Part shown: one piece after another, positions 55,291 through 64,000 of the stretch | Layout: every line of letters begins with the position of its first letter | Position numbering within the stretch: the first letter of the stretch is position 1 | NCBI RefSeq assembly: GCF_013912005.1 | Contig: NZ_JACESB010000011.1 | Span: 1 to 64,000 of the forward strand | Length of the DNA: 64,000 bases | Direction: 5' to 3' | Origin: Brevundimonas sp. | Lineage (GTDB): Bacteria > Pseudomonadota > Alphaproteobacteria > Caulobacterales > Caulobacteraceae | Notes under the pieces: model-generated | The model's input: only the letters and a program-made list of their open reading frames with translations | Told to the model about the DNA's origin: nothing | Database searches by the model: none | Translations under genes and position numbers: made by a program

Positions 55291-55809
55291 TCAGGCGAAC
55301 GAGAGCGGGCGCCAGGGTCGCGCCGGACCCCCGGATTCGTCGCGCGCGCCGGCCGGAGCCTTCCCCCGGGCGCGACGCGGTGATCGTCCGGCGCGCGCTC
55401 GTCTCCATCGCCGGGCGACCATGCGGACAGGGACCGACGACAGGGCTCTGACGCGGGTTGTGGCGGACAACGCCGCCCCCAGCACGACGACGTCGAGGTA
55501 GAGCGAGATGTCGAACACGGCGAACCAGACGACCACGTCCGGCGCCATCAGGCTGAAGAACCGAAGCCCCTCGGCTTCGAACAGCCAGAACAGGAGGCCG
55601 CCGATCACCGCCAGAGCACAGAAGAAGAGGACGTGACCGGGCCGAACCCGTTGCAGACGCCTGGCGGGCGCTTCGACAAGCAGCCGTCGGAGGTCCGACC
55701 CCGGCGGCGCCAGACCGGCGGCCAGGAGCACCACGCCCAGCATCGCAAGCAGCATCGCACTCTCCAGCCAGGTTCCCGTGTCACATGGCGTGGTCGCCGC
55801 ATCCGTCAA
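55291..55809 (-). CDS. Small membrane protein of unknown function
   Basis: This is a 172-aa protein with three likely membrane segments at about 18-36, 62-82 and 92-115, followed by a long basic tail rich in Arg and Ala. There is no named family, but the FDISLYLDVVVLGAALSA block looks like a genuine membrane protein conserved in related genera. An internal ATG (residue 18) is an alternative start. It is convergent with the GDPD gene. Confidence 0.6.
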   Translation of the reverse strand: MTDAATTPCDTGTWLESAMLLAMLGVVLLAAGLAPPGSDLRRLLVEAPARRLQRVRPGHVLFFCALAVIGGLLFWLFEAEGLRFFSLMAPDVVVWFAVFDISLYLDVVVLGAALSATTRVRALSSVPVRMVARRWRRARAGRSPRRARGKAPAGARDESGGPARPWRPLSFA

Positions 55810-55834
55810 CCCGCGGCGCCCCCGGGCGGCGGAG

Positions 55835-57379
55835 CTAGATGCGCCGCTCCCGCCCCGCCCAGAAGGGATCGCGGATCGCCCGCCGCAGGGGCTTGCCGAC
55901 GGCGCTCAGCGGAACCTCGTCGATGAAGCGGATGTCCTTCGGGACCTTGTAGCCGGCGAGCCGCTCGCGGGCGAAGGCGACGAGCGTCTCCACCGCCGCC
56001 GCCTGCCCCTCCCGCAACACGACGAAGCCTGTGACCGCTTCGCCCCACTGCTCGTCCGGCAGGCCGACCACCACGGCGGCGCGCACGGCCGGGTGGGCGG
56101 CGAGCACGTCCTCCACCTCGCGGGGATAGACGTTGTAGCCCCCCGTCACGATCATCTCCGAGACCCGGTCGATGAGGTAGAGGCAACCGTCCGCATCGAA
56201 CCGCCCGACGTCGCGCGTGCGCAGCCAGCCGCCGGGCAGGAAATGTTCGGCGTTCAGGTCAGGCGCGTCGTGATAGCCCTTCATGACGAAGGGCGCGCGG
56301 ACCGCGATTTCCCCGGGCTGGCCGGGAGGGACCGGCGCGCCGGTCTCGTCCAGCAGCCGGATCTCGCAGTCCACGGCGGGGAAGCCGCAGGCGAGGCGCC
56401 GGTGGGCGACCTCGGGCGCATGGTCCGCCTTCGACAGCGCGGCGATCGCCAGCGGTGCTTCGGTCTGGCCGTAGTACTGGACCAGCCTGGGGCCGAAGAA
56501 GGCGAGCGCCCGCTCCATCAGCGGCAGGGGCATGGGCGAGGCGCCGTACAGGAGGGTGTGAACGCTGTCGAAGTCCGCCGGTCGCGCGTCCGGGTGATCC
56601 AGCACCATGCCGATCATGGTCGGCACCAGGTTCAGCGCCGCCGGCCGCCAGCGCCGCACCGCCTCCAGATAGGAGGCCGGGGTGAAGCCCGGCAGGACGG
56701 CCGAGGCCCCGCCGCGCAGCCAGAACGGCAGGACGAAGACGCCGCTGGCGTGGATCATCGAGGCGGCGTGGAGCATGACCTCGCCCTCGGCCGGGTCGAT
56801 CAGGTTGTTCAGGACGTTCAGCACGACGGCGGCGTAACTGGCTTGGGTGTGCTCCGCCGCCTTGAGGCTGCCGGTGGTGCCGGAGGTGTAGAGCGCCAGC
56901 ACCACATCGTCCGGCTCCGGTTCGCCGACGGCGGGGGCCGCGTCCGACGCGTCGGCCGCCAGCGCCAGCAGGTCGTCGCCGGCCGCCTCGGTGCCGAGGC
57001 CCGCGACCACCAGGCCGGGGACGACCGCCTGCAGCTCCAGCGCCCGCGCCGCCAGGTCCGGCCCGTGCAGCAGCAGGTCGACCTGCATGCCGTTCAGCAT
57101 CGCCGCCTGCTCCACCGCCGACAGGCGCGGGTTCAACGGCACGCGGACGGCGCGCGCCTTCACGCAGGCGAAGTCCAGCGACAGGCTGAACGCGGCGTTG
57201 TGGGCGAGCAGGCCGATGCGCCGTCCGGGCGCCACGCCGTAGCGCTCGATCAGGACGTGGGCGAGACGGTTGGCCAGGCCGTCGACCTCGGCGAAGGTCC
57301 AGCGCGCGTCGCCGCAGAGAACCGCGGTGCGATCCGCGAAGCGGCGGGCGCCGCGCTCGATCATCTCGGTGGTCAGCAC
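55835..57379 (-). CDS. AMP-binding acyl-CoA ligase
   Basis: This is a 514-aa adenylate-forming enzyme from the GTG at 57379, which has AAGGA at the right distance and follows the crotonase gene by 13 bp. Frames further upstream run into that gene. The key motifs are LYTSGTTGSLKA, YYGQTEAP, TRDVGRFD and the C-terminal lysine in SAVGKPLRR. It activates an acid to its CoA ester as the last gene of the CoA-transferase/crotonase operon. Confidence 0.93.
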   Translation of the reverse strand: MLTTEMIERGARRFADRTAVLCGDARWTFAEVDGLANRLAHVLIERYGVAPGRRIGLLAHNAAFSLSLDFACVKARAVRVPLNPRLSAVEQAAMLNGMQVDLLLHGPDLAARALELQAVVPGLVVAGLGTEAAGDDLLALAADASDAAPAVGEPEPDDVVLALYTSGTTGSLKAAEHTQASYAAVVLNVLNNLIDPAEGEVMLHAASMIHASGVFVLPFWLRGGASAVLPGFTPASYLEAVRRWRPAALNLVPTMIGMVLDHPDARPADFDSVHTLLYGASPMPLPLMERALAFFGPRLVQYYGQTEAPLAIAALSKADHAPEVAHRRLACGFPAVDCEIRLLDETGAPVPPGQPGEIAVRAPFVMKGYHDAPDLNAEHFLPGGWLRTRDVGRFDADGCLYLIDRVSEMIVTGGYNVYPREVEDVLAAHPAVRAAVVVGLPDEQWGEAVTGFVVLREGQAAAVETLVAFARERLAGYKVPKDIRFIDEVPLSAVGKPLRRAIRDPFWAGRERRI

Positions 57380-57392
57380 GGCGGAGTTCCTT

Positions 57393-58163
57393 TCACAGGT
57401 CGTCGAAATCGCCGCCACGGCCGCGGCCGGCGGCGAAGCGGGCGGCGCCGGCCTTGGCGGCGGCGAGGATGGCGGCGCCCGCGCCCCGCCCCTCCCGCCG
57501 CAGCGCCTCCGCCTCGTCCAGACCCCACTGCCCGCGGGCGCTGTCCCGGTCGATGCGAAGGCAGTCCTGGGGGAAGCGCGCGATCTGCAGCGCCAGGGCG
57601 ACGGCCGCCTCGCGCGCTCCGCCGGCCGGAGCCAGCCGGTTGGCGAGGCCGATCTCGAACGCCTCCTTCGCCTCGACCGCGCGTCCCGTGAGGATCAGGT
57701 CCATGGCCCGGCTGTGTCCGATCAGGCGCGGCAGCCGGACCGTCCCGCCGTCGACCAGCGGCACGCCCCAGCGGCGGCAGAACACCCCGAACAGGGCCGT
57801 CGCCGACGCGATCCGCAGGTCCGCCCAGAGGGCCAGCTCCAGTCCGCCGGCCACGGCCGGACCCTCCACCGCGGCGATCACCGGCTTGCCCGTGTCCATT
57901 CGCGTCGGGCCCATCCAGCCGGGACCGTCGGGCTCATAGGCGCCGGTTCCCGCGGCCACCGCCTTGAGGTCGGCGCCCGCGCAGAACACCCCGCCCGCTC
58001 CGGTCAGCACCGCCACCCGGGCGTCCCCGTCCCGGGCGAAGTCCTCGAAGGCCGCGCGCAGGGCGGCGCCCGTCGGGGCGTCCACCGCGTTGCGCCGTTC
58101 CGGACGGTTGAGGGTGACGATCGTCACCGGCCCCTCGCGCTCGACGATCACGGGGTTCGACAT
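57393..58163 (-). CDS. Enoyl-CoA hydratase/isomerase family protein A
   Basis: This is a 256-aa crotonase from the ATG at 58163, 2 bp after the previous stop. It has the GVFCAGADLK oxyanion block, and GGLELAL keeps the first catalytic Glu. At the second catalytic Glu position (usual PE) it has CRRWGVPLVDGG, so the active site differs from classical hydratase. This FCRRWGVP subtype is widespread among actinobacterial and sphingomonad crotonases. It probably acts on a CoA intermediate of the same pathway as its neighbours. Confidence 0.92.
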   Translation of the reverse strand: MSNPVIVEREGPVTIVTLNRPERRNAVDAPTGAALRAAFEDFARDGDARVAVLTGAGGVFCAGADLKAVAAGTGAYEPDGPGWMGPTRMDTGKPVIAAVEGPAVAGGLELALWADLRIASATALFGVFCRRWGVPLVDGGTVRLPRLIGHSRAMDLILTGRAVEAKEAFEIGLANRLAPAGGAREAAVALALQIARFPQDCLRIDRDSARGQWGLDEAEALRREGRGAGAAILAAAKAGAARFAAGRGRGGDFDDL

Positions 58164-58165
58164 GG

Positions 58166-59023
58166 TCAGCCCCGCTTCGACACCTGGGTGGCGATCGGCT
58201 CCCCGCTGTCGCGCTCGGCCACCGCCTGCTTGAAGCCGACCTCCTGGGCCCGCTCGCGGAACCAGATCCCTTCCGGAGAATGGCGGGCCACCCCGTCGAA
58301 GAAGGTGGCCATCATCTGGGTCGAGTTCAGGCCCATGTTCTCGTAGGCCTGGTTGACCACCATCTTCGTCATCATCAGCTGGTTGCGCGGCACGCCCTGC
58401 AGGCGGCCGACCAGCCGGGCGATCTCGGCCTCGAAGCCGTCCTGCGGCGCCGCTGCGAGGGCCAGCCCCATGGCCTCGGCCTCCTTTCCGGTGATCACGT
58501 CCCCGGTCATCATCATCCGCTTCGCCGCCTGCGGGCCGAGGCGGTAGACCCACATGGACGGCGTCGGCACGCCCCACACCCGGGCCGGCGGATAGCCGAT
58601 CCTCGCGTCCTCGGTCATGATCAGGAAGTCGCAACACAGGGCGATGTCCGAGCCGCCCGCCACGGCGGCGCCGTGCACGCAGGCGATGGTCGGCTTGCGC
58701 GCCCGCCACAGGCTCATGAAGTCCTGGGTGTTGCGCCACATCATGGCGAAGTCGAGGGTCGGGTCCCACGGCATGTCCTGACTGCCCGCCACCACGCCTT
58801 TGGCTTCGGCGTAGTCGACAAGGTCGTAGCCGCCGCAGAAACCGGGGCCTGCGCCCCGGACCAGGATCACATGGACGTCCGGGTCGGCCTCGGCCTGGCC
58901 GACGGCCCGGGCGATTTCCCCGGGCATGTGCTCGTCGATGGCGTTGAAGCGGTCGGGCCGGTTCAGGGTGATCGTCGCCACCCGGCCGTCGGTCGCATAG
59001 GCGATGGAGCGGAACTCGGACAT
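58166..59023 (-). CDS. Enoyl-CoA hydratase/isomerase family protein B
   Basis: This is a 285-aa crotonase from the ATG at 59023, 2 bp after the CoA-transferase stop. It has the GFCGGYDLVDY block and VAGGSDIALCCD. Both glutamates usually needed for hydration are replaced: GGSDI instead of GGxEL, and PPARVWG instead of PE. It may therefore catalyse a different crotonase reaction (isomerisation, hydrolysis or decarboxylation) or be non-catalytic. It is one of two unlike crotonases in tandem. Confidence 0.9.
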   Translation of the reverse strand: MSEFRSIAYATDGRVATITLNRPDRFNAIDEHMPGEIARAVGQAEADPDVHVILVRGAGPGFCGGYDLVDYAEAKGVVAGSQDMPWDPTLDFAMMWRNTQDFMSLWRARKPTIACVHGAAVAGGSDIALCCDFLIMTEDARIGYPPARVWGVPTPSMWVYRLGPQAAKRMMMTGDVITGKEAEAMGLALAAAPQDGFEAEIARLVGRLQGVPRNQLMMTKMVVNQAYENMGLNSTQMMATFFDGVARHSPEGIWFRERAQEVGFKQAVAERDSGEPIATQVSKRG

Positions 59024-59025
59024 GG

Positions 59026-60138
59026 TCAGGCCTTGCAGTGTTGGGCGGTGTGCTGCCCCAGCGAGGGGGCCGGGGAAGGCGAGCCGCGTTCGCCGTCGAA
59101 GCGGGCGACCGGCGACGGCAGCCGCACCCGGCCGACGACCGGATGGACTTGCTCGCGCCAGAAACCGGTGGCGGCGAGCTGGGGGTGTCGATGCAGGGCG
59201 GCGCCGTCGTTGACCCGGCCGCACGGCACGCCCTCCCCGCGCAGGGCGTCGAGCAGCCGCTCGACGGAGAGCGCCGCGGCTTGCGGCGCGGCGATCTCCC
59301 GCAGGGCCTCCCAGTGGCCGAAGCGGGAGGCCATGTCGGCGAAGCGCGGATCCTGCAGCAGGGCCGGAAGCCCCAGGGCGCGGCTGAAACCGGCGAACTC
59401 CGCGTTGCTCAGCATGATGGCCACCACCCAGCCGTCCGCCGCCCGCCACGGCCGGTAGATGGCGGCCACGTCGGGCATGGGCGAGGCCGGCTCCTGGAAG
59501 GCCAGCGCCGAGTGCATGTCGATCGCCCCGAAGGCGGCGGCGGCTTCCAGCATGGAGACGTCCACGGTGCGGGGCCGTCCATCCGCCGCCCGCGCCGCCA
59601 GAGCTGCGGTGATCGCCTGGGCCGCATAGAGGCCCGCCACCTTGTCGCAGAGATACTGGGCCGCCAGTCGCGGCTCCCCGAGGTCGTTTCGCCCGGCCAT
59701 GGCGGCCTCGGCCTGAATGACCGGGTCGTAGGCGCGGTCGCCCGCCATGGGTCCGACGTCGCCGAAGCCGGAGATGCGGGCGATGATCAGGTCATCGCGG
59801 CGCGACCGCAGCGCCTCGGCGGTAACGCCGAGCTTCTCCATCACCCCCGGCCGGTAGTTGTGAACCAGGACGTCCGCGCCGGCCGCAAGGTTCAGCAGGG
59901 CGGCGACCGCCATCGGCTGCGTCAGGTCGAGCACGACCGACTCCTTGCCGGCGTTCAGGGCGAGGAAGGAGCCGCTCATGCCCTCGCGCCGCGCCCCGAG
60001 CGCCCGCGCCGTATCGCCGGCCGGCGGTTCGACCTTGATCACCCGCGCGCCCTGCTGGGCCAGCAGACTGGTGGCGAGCGGCCCGGCCACCACCGTGGTG
60101 AGGTCCAGCACGGCCACGGTCGAAAGCGGAGCGGTCAT
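59026..60138 (-). CDS. CaiB/BaiF family CoA-transferase
   Basis: This is a 370-aa class III CoA-transferase. The N-terminal VLDLTTVVAGPLATSLLAQQ and GARVIKVEPP match the family, as do NAGKESVVLDL and VLVHNYRPGV. These enzymes move CoA between acids through a catalytic Asp. It is the first gene of a leftward operon with two crotonases and an acyl-CoA ligase, and it faces a PaaX-type regulator across 59 bp. Confidence 0.93.
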   Translation of the reverse strand: MTAPLSTVAVLDLTTVVAGPLATSLLAQQGARVIKVEPPAGDTARALGARREGMSGSFLALNAGKESVVLDLTQPMAVAALLNLAAGADVLVHNYRPGVMEKLGVTAEALRSRRDDLIIARISGFGDVGPMAGDRAYDPVIQAEAAMAGRNDLGEPRLAAQYLCDKVAGLYAAQAITAALAARAADGRPRTVDVSMLEAAAAFGAIDMHSALAFQEPASPMPDVAAIYRPWRAADGWVVAIMLSNAEFAGFSRALGLPALLQDPRFADMASRFGHWEALREIAAPQAAALSVERLLDALRGEGVPCGRVNDGAALHRHPQLAATGFWREQVHPVVGRVRLPSPVARFDGERGSPSPAPSLGQHTAQHCKA

Positions 60139-60174
60139 GGCGTCTCCTTCGATGATCCGCCACCATGCGGGCCA

Positions 60175-60203
60175 GTGACGAGAGTTTGTGACGTACTGTG
60201 ACC
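60175..60203. promoter_or_regulatory. Three GTGAC direct repeats in PaaX/CoA-transferase gap
   Basis: GTGACG (60175), GTGACG (60188) and GTGACC (60198) lie 13 and 10 bases apart in the divergent gap. The last overlaps the PaaX start codon. They could be regulator sites; chance is not excluded. Confidence 0.4.
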
Positions 60204-61022
60204 GGAACGGACGTGATCAGCAACATTGTTTCGCCGCCCGATGCGCGGACCCTGGTGCTCGACCTGTTCGCCGCCCATCCCGGCGGCCGCTTCACCACGG
60301 CCGAACTGGTTCGCGCCGGGGGAATCTTCGGTCTCTCCCCGACGGCCGTGCGGACAGCCGTCGCGCGGCTCCGGCGCGAGGGCCGGCTCGCCGCGCTGAG
60401 CCGGGGGGTCTATGCGGCTGGACCCGCCGCCGACGCCTGGCGGCGTCGGGTGGAGGGCTGGCGGGACGCGCCGGGCCGCCGCACCGAATGGCGCGGCGGC
60501 TGGCTGATGGCGGCCGCCCGGCCGTCCAGCCTTGCGCGGACGGCCTGGCGTGCGACGCTGCGGGCCCTGGAGGTCGAGGGCTTTCGACAAACCCGGCAGG
60601 GCCTCTGGCTCCGTCCGGACAACCTCGTCGGCGGCCTCGAGGCCTGCCGCACCCGTCTGATCGAGTACGGCGCCGCGCCCGGCCTGATGTCCGCCCGCCT
60701 CGACGCCCTCGACCCCGGCTCCGCCAGGGCCGTCCCCGGGCTGTGGGACGCCGCCGCCCTGGCGGAAGCCCGCCGCGCCCTGCTCGAGCGGCTGCGCCAG
60801 AGCCTCGAACGCCTGCACCAGATCCCCGCCGACGCGGCGGCGCGGGAATCGCTCACGGTCGGCCGCTCCGCGGTGCGGGCCATCGTTCGCGATCCGCTTC
60901 TGCCCGACGAGTGGGAGGACGCCCCGTCGCTCGCCGACCTCGTTGCGGCCATGGAGCCGTACCAGGGCGCCGGCCGCGCGATCTGGCTCGCCTACCTGGG
61001 CCGCGGCGCGTCGACGGATTGA
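60198..61022 (+). CDS. PaaX family transcriptional regulator
   Basis: This is a 274-aa protein from a GTG at 60198; a GTG at 60216 is an alternative. The PaaX winged helix is at about 15-75 (FTTAELVRAGGIFGLSPTAV, then RRLRREGRLAALSRGVY-like). The central and C-terminal PaaX domains follow (WRRRVEGW; DPLLPDEW). PaaX proteins repress CoA-ester pathways and respond to acyl-CoA ligands. Divergent from the CoA-transferase operon, it is probably its repressor. Confidence 0.9.
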   Translation: MTGTDVISNIVSPPDARTLVLDLFAAHPGGRFTTAELVRAGGIFGLSPTAVRTAVARLRREGRLAALSRGVYAAGPAADAWRRRVEGWRDAPGRRTEWRGGWLMAAARPSSLARTAWRATLRALEVEGFRQTRQGLWLRPDNLVGGLEACRTRLIEYGAAPGLMSARLDALDPGSARAVPGLWDAAALAEARRALLERLRQSLERLHQIPADAAARESLTVGRSAVRAIVRDPLLPDEWEDAPSLADLVAAMEPYQGAGRAIWLAYLGRGASTD

Positions 61023-61122
61023 CCGGGCCGCGTGCGGGCGCCGGCGGCGCGCCGTGCGGCGACCTGAAGCACCGTCCGCCGGATCGGCGACTTCGCGGGT
61101 CAAAGCTGGTAGGACCGCCTCG

Positions 61123-61470
61123 ATGCTCCAGCCCATGTGGAACATGATCAGGCGGGTCGGGTTCGTCGGCGGAATGCTGCTGGCCCTGGCCTTCGCTGCG
61201 CCGGCGCTGGCGAGCCACGCCTGCGCCAGCGACCTGGCGCCGTCATGGGGGCAAGCGACGGCGAGCGCTCTCGCCCATGGCGAGGCCCAGTGTCCCGATT
61301 GCGGGCCCGCTTGCGCCAACGGCTGCTGTCACGCACCGCATGTGGCGACGCCGCCGAATGCGGTGATCGAGTCGAAAGGTCCGCAGTTCGCGGCGCCTGT
61401 CGCCTGGGCGCATATGACCGGGCGGCCGCTGGATTCGCCCGCGGGCCCCGACCGGCCCCCACGCCTCTGA
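61123..61470 (+). CDS. Small exported Cys/His-rich protein upstream of RND efflux genes
   Basis: This is a 115-aa protein from the ATG at 61123 with AGGA upstream. The signal peptide ends near PALASHA. A dense cluster CPDCGPACANGCCHAPH near residues 66-82, together with CAS, suggests metal binding in the periplasm. It lies 100 bp upstream of the RND adaptor gene and points the same way, so it probably belongs to the metal-efflux unit. There is no named family I can assign. Confidence 0.7.
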   Translation: MLQPMWNMIRRVGFVGGMLLALAFAAPALASHACASDLAPSWGQATASALAHGEAQCPDCGPACANGCCHAPHVATPPNAVIESKGPQFAAPVAWAHMTGRPLDSPAGPDRPPRL

Positions 61471-61570
61471 TCCTCGACCGGGCAACGCCCGGACCTGCCT
61501 GAGCAACGCCCGGCCTCGCGGCCGCGCGTCCTGAACTCTGGGCCCGGCTCGCGTCGGGCGAGGATCCAAC

Positions 61571-62719
61571 ATGCAAATCCAAAGACACTGGCTGATGACC
61601 GGCGCCGCCGTCATCGCCGCCGTGGGCGTGGGCTTCGGCGCCGCCCAGTTCATGAACCGGCCCGCGAAGACGGAGGCCGGCCACGCCGAACAGGATCAGG
61701 CCGGAGGCGCGGTCGAGGGCTTCGTCGCCCTGCCGCCGCAGCAGGCGGCCGAGGCCGGCGTTTCGATCATCACGCTGCAACGGGGCGGGGGAACGGAGCT
61801 CAAACTGCCGGGCCGCGTCGATTTCGCTCCCGGCGCGGAAGCCGCCGTCGACGCGCCGCTCGCCGGCGCAGTGGCGCGAGTCCACGTCGGGCCGGGTGAC
61901 CGGGTGTCGGCCGGCTCGCCGCTGGTCACCCTGCGCAGCCCCGACGGGGCGGCTTCTCGCGCCACGGCGGACGCCGCCTCGGCCGCCGCAGACGCCGCCC
62001 TGGCCGCCGAGCGCCGGGACAGAACCCTCTTCGAGCAGGGCTGGATCTCGCAGGCCCGGCTCGACATGACCGCAGCCGAAGCCCGTCGCGCCGAGGCCGA
62101 ACTTCGGGCGGCGCGCGCCCGAGTCGGCGCCTACGGCGCGCCCGGCTTCAACGGCATGACCGTGGTCCGGAGCCCGATCGCCGGCGTCGTCAGCCGGCTG
62201 AGCGCCGCCCCCGGCCAGGTTCTGCACGAGGAAGCGCTCCAGGTCGCCGCCGTCGCGGATCCCCGTCGGGTCGAACTCGTCTTCGAGGCCCCGCCCTCCG
62301 CGGCCGTTCTCCTGAAGGTCGGCGACCGGCTCGAAGGCGCGATCGCCGGCGCCCGGGCCGTCGCGGGCGTCGTGACGGCGATCGCGCCGGCGAGCGAGCG
62401 CGGCGTCGTCATCGTCCGCGCCCGCGCGGATGGCGACGTGCCGCCCGCCGGGACGGTGGTGTCAGCGCGGATCCCGGTCGGCGCGGGGACCGGCGCCTTC
62501 GTCGTCCCGCTGGACGCGGTCCAGACCCTCGAGGGCGTCCAGTCGGTCTTCGTCGCGGAGGAGAGCGGCTTCCGCGCCCGCCCTGTCGTGACCGGCCGCA
62601 CCTCCGACGGACGGATCGAGATCCTGTCCGGCCTGACCGGCTCCGAACGCATCGCCGGCGCCGGCGCCTTCCTGCTCAAGGCCGAACTGGCCAAGGGCGA
62701 GACCGAGCACGGACACTGA
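61571..62719 (+). CDS. Efflux RND periplasmic adaptor, CzcB/CusB type
   Basis: This is a 382-aa membrane-fusion protein. A membrane anchor or signal is at about 8-28. The barrel-sandwich hybrid parts are near 70-105 and 170-200 (GPGDRVSAGSPLVTLRS; RSPIAGVVSRL), with a coiled-coil hairpin between them. Beta-barrel and MP domains follow, with a FVVPLDAVQTLEGVQSVFV block. It joins the inner-membrane pump to an outer-membrane channel. The pump gene begins 2 bp later. Confidence 0.92.
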   Translation: MQIQRHWLMTGAAVIAAVGVGFGAAQFMNRPAKTEAGHAEQDQAGGAVEGFVALPPQQAAEAGVSIITLQRGGGTELKLPGRVDFAPGAEAAVDAPLAGAVARVHVGPGDRVSAGSPLVTLRSPDGAASRATADAASAAADAALAAERRDRTLFEQGWISQARLDMTAAEARRAEAELRAARARVGAYGAPGFNGMTVVRSPIAGVVSRLSAAPGQVLHEEALQVAAVADPRRVELVFEAPPSAAVLLKVGDRLEGAIAGARAVAGVVTAIAPASERGVVIVRARADGDVPPAGTVVSARIPVGAGTGAFVVPLDAVQTLEGVQSVFVAEESGFRARPVVTGRTSDGRIEILSGLTGSERIAGAGAFLLKAELAKGETEHGH

Positions 62720-62721
62720 TC

Positions 62722-64000
62722 ATGCTGGACCGTATCATCGACAGCTCCGTCCGCTTCCGCTGGTTCGTCGTCGGGCTGGCCGTCGTTCTGGCGATTCTGG
62801 GCGGACGCGAGCTCCTGCGCCTGCCGATCGACGCTGTGCCGGACATCACCAACCGCCAGGTCCAGATCACCACCGTCGCCCCGGCTCTCGGCCCGGAAGA
62901 GGTGGAACGTCAGGTCACCTTCCCGCTGGAGACCGAACTGGCCGGGCTGCCCGGCCTGGTCGAAACCCGCTCCCTGTCGCGGCACGGCTTCTCCCAGGTC
63001 ACCGCCGTCTTCACCGACCGGACCGACATCTACTTCGCCCGCAACCTGGTCAACGAAAGGGTGCAAGCGGCGCGCGAGGATCTGCCGGAGGGCCTGTCGC
63101 CGTCCATGGGCCCGGTCGTGACGGGTCTGGGCGAGGTCTACATCTGGACGCTCGACTTCACCGGCGCCGCCGCCCGGTCCGGCGTCCCCTATGTGACCGC
63201 CGAAGGCGAGCGGCTGGTCACCGATGCGGAGAAGGCCACCTACCTCCGCACGGTCCAGGACTGGATCGTGGCGCCCCAGCTCAAGACCGTCCCCGGCGTC
63301 GCCGGCGTCGATGTGCTGGGCGGCTATGTGAAGGAATACGCCGTCCATCCCGATCCCGGCCGCCTCGCGGCCTACGGCGTCGGGCTGGTTCAGCTGGTCG
63401 AGGCGCTGGAGCACGCCAACCGCATCGCGGGCGCCGGCTACGTCAATCGCGCCGGAGAGGCCTATATCGTCCGCGCCGACGCCCGGCTGAAGAGTCTGGA
63501 GGACCTCGCCCAGACGCCGATCCTGAACCGCGGCGGACAGGTGATCCGCGTCTCCGACGTCGCCACGGTCGAGATCGGCCGCGCGCCCCGTCTTGGCTCC
63601 GCCAGCGCCGACGGCCGCGAGACCGTCGTCGGCACCGCCCTGATGCTCCAGGGCGAGAACTCCCGCGAGGTCGCCCACCGGGTCGGCGAACGGCTCGAGT
63701 CGATCAAGGCCAGCCTCCCGCCCGGCGTCGTCCTCCGCCCCGAACTGGACCGCACGGACCTGGTCGAGGCGACGATCCGGACCGTGGAGCACAACCTCGC
63801 CCTCGGCGCCCTGCTGGTCGTGGCGGTTCTGTTCCTCGCGCTGGGCGCCGTCCGGGCCGCCGTCATAACGGCGCTGGTCATCCCGCTGAGCTTCCTGTTC
63901 GCGGCGTCGGCGATGAACCGGTTCGGGATCAGCGCCAATCTGCTGAGCCTCGGCGCCCTGGACTTCGGCCTGATCGTGGACGGGGCGGTGGTGGTCATCG
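62722..64000 (+). CDS. CzcA/CusA heavy-metal efflux RND transporter (partial)
   Basis: The first 426 codons are visible and the gene continues past base 64000. The start MLDRIIDSSVRFRWFVVGLA and AVPDITNRQVQITT are typical of the heavy-metal (HME) RND branch. The porter domain follows, and the window ends inside helix 4 with LDFGLIVDGAVVV, the HME charged-residue motif region. It exports divalent or monovalent metal ions from periplasm or cytoplasm. The HME subtype (Zn/Co/Cd or Cu/Ag) cannot be decided from this part. No CzcC-type gene precedes it here. Confidence 0.95.
   Translation, partial: MLDRIIDSSVRFRWFVVGLAVVLAILGGRELLRLPIDAVPDITNRQVQITTVAPALGPEEVERQVTFPLETELAGLPGLVETRSLSRHGFSQVTAVFTDRTDIYFARNLVNERVQAAREDLPEGLSPSMGPVVTGLGEVYIWTLDFTGAAARSGVPYVTAEGERLVTDAEKATYLRTVQDWIVAPQLKTVPGVAGVDVLGGYVKEYAVHPDPGRLAAYGVGLVQLVEALEHANRIAGAGYVNRAGEAYIVRADARLKSLEDLAQTPILNRGGQVIRVSDVATVEIGRAPRLGSASADGRETVVGTALMLQGENSREVAHRVGERLESIKASLPPGVVLRPELDRTDLVEATIRTVEHNLALGALLVVAVLFLALGAVRAAVITALVIPLSFLFAASAMNRFGISANLLSLGALDFGLIVDGAVVVI

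Overview
The window is high-GC DNA from a member of the Caulobacteraceae (Brevundimonas, Caulobacter or Phenylobacterium type; genus not resolved by eye). The main evidence is the flagellar locus at the left end. It has the gene order motE-pflI-fliM-fliL facing flgF-flgG-flgA-flgH, and the control region between them carries a CtrA-like box, an FlbD/ftr-like palindrome and a textbook sigma-54 promoter. The many TonB-dependent receptors also fit this family.

Layout. 1-6085: flagellar switch, motor and rod/L-ring genes. 6206-10015: host genes, namely two tandem secreted paralogs with paired cysteines, a DUF885 protein, an MmcQ/YjbR protein and msrA. 10145-10234: tRNA-Ser(GGA). 10221-34245: a genomic island of about 24 kb inserted in the 3' end of that tRNA gene. 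It is bounded by a 16-bp direct repeat (10221-10236 and 34230-34245) and has a P4-type tyrosine integrase just inside the left end. 34435-60138: host metabolic genes including SDRs, esterases, an MFS carrier, acyl-CoA ligases, crotonases, a CoA-transferase, TonB receptors and local TetR/XRE/PaaX regulators. 61123-64000: a heavy-metal RND efflux operon that runs off the right edge.

The island is the accessory region of interest and looks like a defence island. It holds: (a) remnants of mobility (an integrase and a truncated TraJ-like relaxosome gene); (b) two lone MNT-type nucleotidyltransferases; (c) a leftward KAP P-loop NTPase gene overlapping an AbiU2-like HEPN protein gene, followed by a winged-helix plus PD-(D/E)xK nuclease gene, and facing a divergent TPR plus LA2681-type HEPN gene; (d) a three-gene cassette of winged-helix protein, MinD/ParA-like ATPase with an Arg-type P-loop and TPR-like tail, and nitrilase-fold amidohydrolase; (e) a type I restriction-modification operon hsdM-hsdS-(GIY-YIG/DUF4357)-hsdR. 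A RidA pseudogene with two frameshifts lies between (c) and (d). I do not recognise (c) or (d) as named defence systems, so they are the main candidates for something undescribed.

The catabolic region shows several regulator-target units. A TetR and a divergent SDR share a perfect inverted operator. A second TetR faces a TonB receptor gene, and similar TCA-TGA half-sites appear before other genes of the block. A PaaX-family regulator faces a CoA-transferase/crotonase/crotonase/acyl-CoA ligase operon. Together these suggest uptake, ester hydrolysis, CoA activation and beta-oxidation-like breakdown of an unidentified acyl compound.
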